A DNA stretch of 64,000 nt from Modestobacter caceresii (GTDB lineage: Bacteria; Actinomycetota; Actinomycetes; Mycobacteriales; Geodermatophilaceae): NCBI RefSeq assembly GCF_000761485.1, contig NZ_JPMX01000075.1, positions 69,502 to 133,501 of the forward strand. The letters are read 5' to 3'. The notes beneath the pieces are model-generated. The model was not told where the DNA came from. It saw nothing but the letters and a program-made list of their open reading frames with translations, and ran no database searches. This document shows, piece after piece, positions 59,444-64,000 of the stretch. Every line of letters begins with the position of its first letter. Position 1 is the first letter of the stretch. The position numbers were made by a program, and so were the translations under genes.

Positions 59444-60211
59444 TCAGCTGGTGACCAGACCCCAGTCGTCGGCAGCGATCTCGGCGGCCTCGTCGCGGCC
59501 CAGCACGCCCTCGTCGACCAGCCGGCCCAGCACGTGGGCCTGCCGCTGGCCGGCGAGGGCCGGGGACACCAGCGGGTCGTAGGCGGTGGGCGCGGCGAAC
59601 AGGCCGGCGAGCAGCGTCGCCTGCGCCCAGCTCAGCTGGTCGGGCGGCACCCCGAAGTAGCCCTGGGTGGCCGCGGTCAGCCCGACGAAGCCGTGGCCGT
59701 AGTACCCGTTGTCCAGGTACATCCGCAGCAGCTCGTCCTTGCTGTACGCCGCGTCCAGCTTGAGCGCGAGGACGACGGCCTCAGCCTTCTGCACCGGGCC
59801 GTTCTCCCCACCCAGGTACACGTTCTTGGCCAGCTGCTGCACCAGCGTCGACCCGCCCTGGTCGGTGCCCGACACCAGCCCCCAGAACGCGCGGACCGCC
59901 CCGGTCGGGCTCACCCCGAGGTGGCTGGTGAAGCCGGTGTCCTCGGTCGCGAGCAGGGCCTGCACGAAGGCCGGGGCGGGCTCCACCTGCAGCGGGGGCG
60001 CACCCTGCTCGGCCAGGTGCGCCGCGACCCGCGCCGCGGCGTCGTCGACCGGCGGCGTCCGCGCCCAGCCGATGCCGACCACGACCACGCCCAGGAAGAC
60101 CAGCACCAGGGCCAGCCCGCCGAGGCGGCGCAGCACCCGCCGGGGCCAGGATCGCCGGGGAGGCAGTGGCTCGGCGGTCGCCCGGGCACGCTGCAGGGTG
60201 CCTGCTGACAC
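59444..60211 (-). CDS. Monofunctional peptidoglycan glycosyltransferase (GT51), copy 2
   Basis: A 255-residue paralogue of the protein at 56683, with a transmembrane helix (GGLALVLVFLGVVVVGIGW, about 30-49), the catalytic region TEDTGFTSHLGVSPTGAV and GGSTLVQQLAKNVYLGGENG. The catalytic Glu and a Gln-rich loop are conserved. GTG 60211 is the start. The stop faces rtcB's stop across 12 bases. A perfect 26-bp palindrome (60251-60276) lies 40 bases upstream, in its promoter region. The paralogy implies local duplication, with the NUDIX and rtcB genes inserted between the copies. Confidence 0.88.
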   Translation of the reverse strand: MSAGTLQRARATAEPLPPRRSWPRRVLRRLGGLALVLVFLGVVVVGIGWARTPPVDDAAARVAAHLAEQGAPPLQVEPAPAFVQALLATEDTGFTSHLGVSPTGAVRAFWGLVSGTDQGGSTLVQQLAKNVYLGGENGPVQKAEAVVLALKLDAAYSKDELLRMYLDNGYYGHGFVGLTAATQGYFGVPPDQLSWAQATLLAGLFAAPTAYDPLVSPALAGQRQAHVLGRLVDEGVLGRDEAAEIAADDWGLVTS

Positions 60212-60250
60212 CGGTCGACCACCTTCCCGTCCGGCCGCACCAGGACCTGG

Positions 60251-60276
60251 ACGGCACCGATCATGATCGGTGCCGT
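60251..60276. repeat. Perfect 26-bp palindrome upstream of GT51 copy 2
   Basis: ACGGCACCGATCA and its exact reverse complement abut at an ATCATGAT centre. It differs from the CCAAAAT palindromes in core sequence but has similar size, no spacer and the same position near the start of a gene. Confidence 0.8.
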
Positions 60277-60375
60277 GGTCGAGTCCGGGGAGCCCGGACG
60301 GCGGCCGGAGCGGCCCTGGGCGCCGGACTCCACCCTTCCGGGGGACGCACGGGGCGGGCGTCGCTCAGCGGACGG

Positions 60376-62232
60376 TCACTCCGGCAGCGGCCAGGGACGC
60401 TCCTCGCTGATGCCGAGCCCGGTGCTGCAGAGGCGGTCCGGGTCGATGTCCTGCGGGCGGAAGTAGACCGTCGAGGCGGTGACGTCGTCGCCGAAGTCCC
60501 GCGGGGAGTCCGCCGTCGGCGGGGCCACCAGCACCGGCTGCGTCGACTCGATCGAGAAGCGGATGACCCGGGTGAACTGGCAGTCGGTGGCGACCGACAC
60601 GATGCTGAACTCGATCGGCGGGCGACCGGTGCCGCGCACGATGTTGTCCAGCCCGCCGGCTCCGGTCGAGCCCTCGACGAGGTCGATCACCCCGTCCTCG
60701 TCCTGCACCTCGGAGCTGTCGTTCTGGGCGTGGACGTGGCCGGAGATCGTCTGCCGCACCCGCCCGGGGAGCACCTCGCGCACCTCCTCGGCGGCGACCG
60801 GCTCGTGGACGGCGAAGACGTCGATCGTCTCCAGGGCGTCGGCGGGTTCCCCCGTTTCGGCGTCGATGCCGTCCAGCACGGCGGAGCCGTCGCCGACGAG
60901 GGGGTCGTCACCGCCGAGGGCGCCGTCGGCGGGGGCCTCGTCGAGGACGATCTCCTCGCTCGCCGGGATCTCCTCGTCCTCCAGCACGCCGAGGGCCTCC
61001 CGCACCGCCTCGCGCTGCAGCGGCTCCACCACGTCGGCCGCATCGGCGCCGTACCGGCCGGGGCCGCCGTAGACCCGGGGGTCCGACAGGCCCGCGACGG
61101 TGAGCCCGTAGGCGTCCACGACGCCGGCGGTCACGGCGTAGCCGTCCGCGGTGGCGACCTTGTCGCCCAGCACGGTGACGCCCGGGACGGAGCGCATGAC
61201 CTCGACCGTGGCCGGGGAGTCGTGGTTGCCGGCCACCCAGAGCATCGGGGCGGTCTCGGTGAGGGCGGCGACCGCCTCCAGGTAGGCCGGGGTCAGCTCC
61301 TGGCGGGTGCCGAAGGCGCTCTCGTCGCCGGCGTTGACGATCAGGTCGACGTCGTAGTTGGCCGCGTACCGCGCCACCAGCGGGTAGTTCGCCGACAGGT
61401 GCATGTCGGAGATGGTCATGATCTGCAGCGCCGTCTCCGGCGTCTGGTCGTCCTCGATCTGGGCCTGCAGCGCCGCCTGGATGCCGACCACCGAGCCGAG
61501 CACGTCCAGGGCCTTGTTCGACTGGCTGTAGTAGGCGCTCAGCTCACTGGGGAACAGCTGCGCCGCGGCGAGCGTGCCGGTCAGCTGCGAGTCCCGCACC
61601 CAGTTCGGGTTGTAGCTGAGCACCCCGTACCCGGCGACGGTCACCGTGACGGCGGCGGCGCCAGCGGCCTGCAGCGACCGGTACCGCAGCTCGTGCGGGC
61701 GGCGCGGCAGGCCTCGCAGGTAGCGGACCGACATGTTGATCGCGGCGGCGATGAGCAGACCGGAGACGAGGCCCAGCAGGAACTCGGCGATCAGCCAGGT
61801 GGCGATCCGCGGCAGCTGGGCGGTGAAGTCGGCCTGCATCCGCTCCACGAAGCCGGGCAGGTCACCGCCGGCCAACCTGGTGAGCTGCAGGACGTCGACG
61901 TCGACCGGGCTGATGTGCACGCCGAAGGGCACCCCGCTGACCTCGGGGAACTCCCAGCTGCCCAGCGTGGTGTCGGCGCTGAGCCCCGGCCGGCTGAGCA
62001 GCGTGCCGCGGACCTCGAACGGCACCCCCTGCACGGTCGCCTCGTACGGGAACGCGCGCAGCGCCGCAGCGGCGCAGACCAGCGGCAGGACCAGCCGCAG
62101 CGCCCACCGCAGCACCACCTGGACGACGCGGGAGACGACCTGTCCGGTGCGCCGGGCGATCCGCTCCGCCTCCTGACGGCGGGTGAACGGGAGAGGGAGG
62201 GGCAGCTGGTCGCCGCCGCGGGTGCTGGACAT
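60376..62232 (-). CDS. Membrane-bound metallophosphoesterase
   Basis: A 618-residue protein with three hydrophobic segments in the first 215 residues (about 43-60, 145-168, 190-210) and a calcineurin-like phosphoesterase domain. Metal motifs appear in order: SDMHLSAN (DxH), NAGDES (GD), AGNHDSPA (GNHD) and SGHVHAQN (GHxH). An acidic linker of about 55 residues (about 415-475, rich in Glu, Asp and Ala) is inserted within the catalytic domain, between the GNHD and GHxH blocks. The domain probably faces outside, acting on phosphoesters of the cell surface. ATG 62232 is the start. Confidence 0.85.
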   Translation of the reverse strand: MSSTRGGDQLPLPLPFTRRQEAERIARRTGQVVSRVVQVVLRWALRLVLPLVCAAAALRAFPYEATVQGVPFEVRGTLLSRPGLSADTTLGSWEFPEVSGVPFGVHISPVDVDVLQLTRLAGGDLPGFVERMQADFTAQLPRIATWLIAEFLLGLVSGLLIAAAINMSVRYLRGLPRRPHELRYRSLQAAGAAAVTVTVAGYGVLSYNPNWVRDSQLTGTLAAAQLFPSELSAYYSQSNKALDVLGSVVGIQAALQAQIEDDQTPETALQIMTISDMHLSANYPLVARYAANYDVDLIVNAGDESAFGTRQELTPAYLEAVAALTETAPMLWVAGNHDSPATVEVMRSVPGVTVLGDKVATADGYAVTAGVVDAYGLTVAGLSDPRVYGGPGRYGADAADVVEPLQREAVREALGVLEDEEIPASEEIVLDEAPADGALGGDDPLVGDGSAVLDGIDAETGEPADALETIDVFAVHEPVAAEEVREVLPGRVRQTISGHVHAQNDSSEVQDEDGVIDLVEGSTGAGGLDNIVRGTGRPPIEFSIVSVATDCQFTRVIRFSIESTQPVLVAPPTADSPRDFGDDVTASTVYFRPQDIDPDRLCSTGLGISEERPWPLPE

Positions 62233-62352
62233 CGGGGTCGATTCTCGCGTGTGGTGCGACGCGCCGCCCCCCTGCCCTGCCTCTCCGGCGCGTCCGGCAG
62301 GGGGTCATCGACCCGGAGGGCGGGGCCGGAGGTGACACGCTCCCGGCCCGGC

Positions 62353-63261
62353 GTGGGACGCTGGACCCTGACCGACGACGACGCGCTCGCTGACTCGCCG
62401 CCGACGAACGGGGCTCCCTTGGCACTGATCACCTGCCCCACCTGCAATTCCGAGGAGATCTCGGGCAAGCCGCAGCCGGACGGGCGCCTGCTGATCCACT
62501 GCGATGACTGCGGCGCCGAGTGGCTGCGCGGGGAGACCCGCCGCGACCCGGCCCGGCCCGCCGTGCAGTCCTTCGACTCCCTGCAGGCGGCCTTCCCCAC
62601 CCCGGCCGACGTCCGTCCCGACGTGCGGGAGCGGGTGATGCTGCTGCAGTCGGAGTTCGCCATGGACCGGCCCGAGCCGGACCCGGACGTCGAGCCCTAC
62701 CGCGAGCGGTATGCGGCGTTGTTCTCCCGCGAGAACCTGTCGTCGGCGACGCCGGAGCAGCTGCTGCACTTCGCCAACTCCACGACCGTCGCCGACCCGG
62801 GCAACGTGTCCGGCTTCAACCGGGCGTGGAAGACCGCCGGCCCGGACAAGGCGGCCGCCCAGGTGCGGCAGACGATCGAGCACCTGCTGTACGGGCCGGA
62901 GAGCCTGCGGCTCGAGGACCGGATGACCCAGCTGATCGACGGCAGCAAGAAGGGCCTGGGCTTCCCGTCGTTCAAGGAGGCGCTGCTGACCAAGGTCCTC
63001 TGCGTCGTGGAGCCCGAGCGCTTCCTGCCCGTGGTGCGGTACACCGCCGCGAACGGCGGCAAGAAGGAGCTGGCCAAGACGGTCTTCGAGCTGGACCTCC
63101 CGCCGGTGGAGAAGACGGCGTGGACCAGCGGCCGGCTGGCGGTCTGGAGCAACGACCTGCTCCGCTCACTGGTCGGCAACGACCTCCCGGACCTGCAGCA
63201 GGCGGCGCGCTTCCTGCAGTGGGCCAAGGACCGCCCGGTGATGTCCCGCAGCGACAGCTGA
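62353..63261 (+). CDS. Zinc-ribbon protein with a defence-like C-terminal region
   Basis: A protein of about 302 residues. Near the N-terminus is a zinc ribbon, CPTCNSEEISG then IHCDDCGAEW. The remaining 230 residues are helical and contain GFPSFKEALLTKVLCVVEPERFLPVVRYT, which resembles regions found near the N-terminus of some AAA+ restriction-type proteins; no ATPase or nuclease motif follows. I do not recognise a named family. GTG 62353 is a tentative start; GTG 62332 and TTG 62419 would also fit. It is divergent from the metallophosphoesterase gene. A hairpin terminator follows the stop. Confidence 0.65.
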   Translation: MGRWTLTDDDALADSPPTNGAPLALITCPTCNSEEISGKPQPDGRLLIHCDDCGAEWLRGETRRDPARPAVQSFDSLQAAFPTPADVRPDVRERVMLLQSEFAMDRPEPDPDVEPYRERYAALFSRENLSSATPEQLLHFANSTTVADPGNVSGFNRAWKTAGPDKAAAQVRQTIEHLLYGPESLRLEDRMTQLIDGSKKGLGFPSFKEALLTKVLCVVEPERFLPVVRYTAANGGKKELAKTVFELDLPPVEKTAWTSGRLAVWSNDLLRSLVGNDLPDLQQAARFLQWAKDRPVMSRSDS

Positions 63262-63262
63262 C

Positions 63263-63293
63263 CGCCCCGCCCCGGCCTCCCGGGTGCGGGGCG
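63263..63293. terminator. Bidirectional hairpin between convergent genes
   Basis: CGCCCCGC pairs with GCGGGGCG over 8 bp, and the loop holds an inner CCCGG/CCGGG stem. It occupies the 40-base gap between the zinc-ribbon gene and the DUF3048 gene. Confidence 0.7.
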
Positions 63294-63301
63294 TCCGGCG
63301 T

Positions 63302-64000
63302 TCAGCCGACGGCGACCGCGCCGCCGGAGTTGGGCACCAGCTCGACCCAGGTGTTCCCCGGAGCCAGTCGGACCGGGTTGCCATCGGCCCCGCGCAGCAC
63401 CACGCGCTCTCCGACGCCGGTCTTGACCCAGGTGGCGGCCACCGTCTTGCCGCCGGTGGCGACGAGGGCCTCCCCCTCCCCCACCAGCACGGTCTCCGGC
63501 ACCGCGTTGCCGGCCGGGTCGCGGGCCGCGGTCGCCCGGACGTCCACCCGCAACACGACGACGTTGGTGGCGGTCAGCCGGGCACCGTCGGCCCCGACGG
63601 CCGGGGTGCTGCCCTCGGTCCGCAGCCACCGGGCGTCCGGTGGGCTCCAGGTCCACTGCGGGCGGCTGACCCGGGACAGGGTCAGCGCCAGGTTCGTCGC
63701 CGGCGTCCCGGCGGTCACCGCGGTGGCCTCCTCCGCCGTGGCGGCCAGGTCGAACTGCGGCGGCGGCGCCGCCTGGTGGGCGGGGTCGGCCTGGGCCAGG
63801 AGGCGCAGCGGGTCGGCGTGCACGTTGTGCGGGGCAGGCCGGTCGCTGGTGCGGAAGAAGCCGTCGGCGCCGGCGTCGTTGCTGAGCACCTGCATCCCGG
63901 CGGCGGCGATCGCATCCACGTAGCCGGCCTGGCCACCGGAGAAGGCGAACAGGCCGTGCAGCGGCGCGGCGATCGCCGGGTCCATCGGACGCACGGAACG
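63302..64000 (-). CDS. DUF3048 (YerB-like) domain protein, truncated by window edge
   Basis: The 233 residues present are the C-terminal part of a DUF3048-type lipoprotein. The family pattern RSVRPMDPAIAAPLHGLFAFSGG at the truncated end continues beyond position 64000, so the true start lies outside. The C-terminal domain (TNVVVLRVDVRATAARD, GKTVAATWVKTG, LAPGNTWVELVPNSG) matches the conserved half of YerB. Members are surface or secreted lipoproteins of unknown function. The stop faces the zinc-ribbon gene. Confidence 0.85.
   Translation of the reverse strand, partial: RSVRPMDPAIAAPLHGLFAFSGGQAGYVDAIAAAGMQVLSNDAGADGFFRTSDRPAPHNVHADPLRLLAQADPAHQAAPPPQFDLAATAEEATAVTAGTPATNLALTLSRVSRPQWTWSPPDARWLRTEGSTPAVGADGARLTATNVVVLRVDVRATAARDPAGNAVPETVLVGEGEALVATGGKTVAATWVKTGVGERVVLRGADGNPVRLAPGNTWVELVPNSGGAVAVG

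Noticed and set aside
62268-62304. Hairpin CCCCCTGCC/GGCAGGGGG as a terminator
   Set aside because: It lies between divergent genes, where no transcript should end; the 19-base loop and C/G composition make chance pairing plausible.
1-64000. tRNA, rRNA, CRISPR, transposase or prophage genes
   Set aside because: No conserved tRNA T-arm with acceptor pairing, no regularly spaced repeats and no transposase or phage motifs were found by reading; a tRNAscan-SE search would be decisive for tRNAs.

Overview
The window is very GC-rich DNA with dense, mostly non-overlapping genes, frequent GTG starts and many ATGA/GTGA stop-start overlaps. Actinobacterial markers include an F420-dependent LLM oxidoreductase, mycothiol/DinB-type proteins, IdeR-type iron boxes and a fused CydDC. 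Together these point to an aerobic actinobacterium, most likely of the Geodermatophilaceae (Blastococcus, Geodermatophilus or Modestobacter); the family assignment is inference. About 57 protein genes are supported. No rRNA, tRNA, CRISPR array, transposase or phage gene was seen, so this reads as ordinary chromosome with a few accessory islands.

Layout. 1-6.2 kb: cytochrome bd oxidase operon cydA-cydB-cydDC behind three GTAGA-type inverted repeats. 6.2-8.4 kb: small DUF1801, LysE-type exporter and papain-like amidase genes. 8.4-12.2 kb: ethanolamine operon (permease, EutB, EutC) with a structured leader. 12.2-20.3 kb: MFS exporter, unknown membrane proteins, a NarL-type two-component pair, a NYN nuclease-like protein and an iron-box-controlled siderophore reductase. 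20.4-24.3 kb: RecB/Cas4-like nuclease-helicase translationally coupled to a Vsr endonuclease. 24.4-31.7 kb: PHA synthase and depolymerase, a LacI regulator, a ferric-siderophore binding lipoprotein, a thiolase and an SDR. 32.1-34.5 kb: TPP riboswitch followed by a zinc dehydrogenase and an MFS transporter. 35.4-38.8 kb: a signalling module of a receiver/glutaredoxin-like/thioredoxin-reductase-like fusion, a cNMP-domain histidine kinase and a UBP-type zinc finger. 38.8-46.4 kb: LarA-like racemase, thioesterase with phosphotriesterase-like hydrolase, ferritin-like protein, TetR regulator and a PRC-barrel/DUF2382 stress protein. 46.5-52.5 kb: a 2005-residue transglutaminase-like/DUF4011/helicase/Vsr-like/DUF3320 protein. 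52.5-64 kb: HD protein, NmrA/MarR pair, voltage-sensor-like protein, LLM oxidoreductase, two GT51 transglycosylases flanking a NUDIX gene and rtcB, a membrane metallophosphoesterase, a zinc-ribbon protein and a truncated DUF3048 gene.

Themes. Respiration and redox control (cyd operon, the kinase/flavoprotein module), carbon and nitrogen use (ethanolamine, PHA), iron scavenging (two genes under predicted IdeR boxes) and nucleic-acid defence or repair (RecB-helicase-Vsr, DUF4011 giant, RtcB) dominate. The strongest non-obvious signals are a complete TPP riboswitch on a dehydrogenase/transporter pair not known as a thiamine gene, the redox-cysteine-free receiver-flavoprotein module, and a dispersed palindrome family (core CCAAAAT-N4-ATTTTGG) found three times, each time at the 5' end of a gene.
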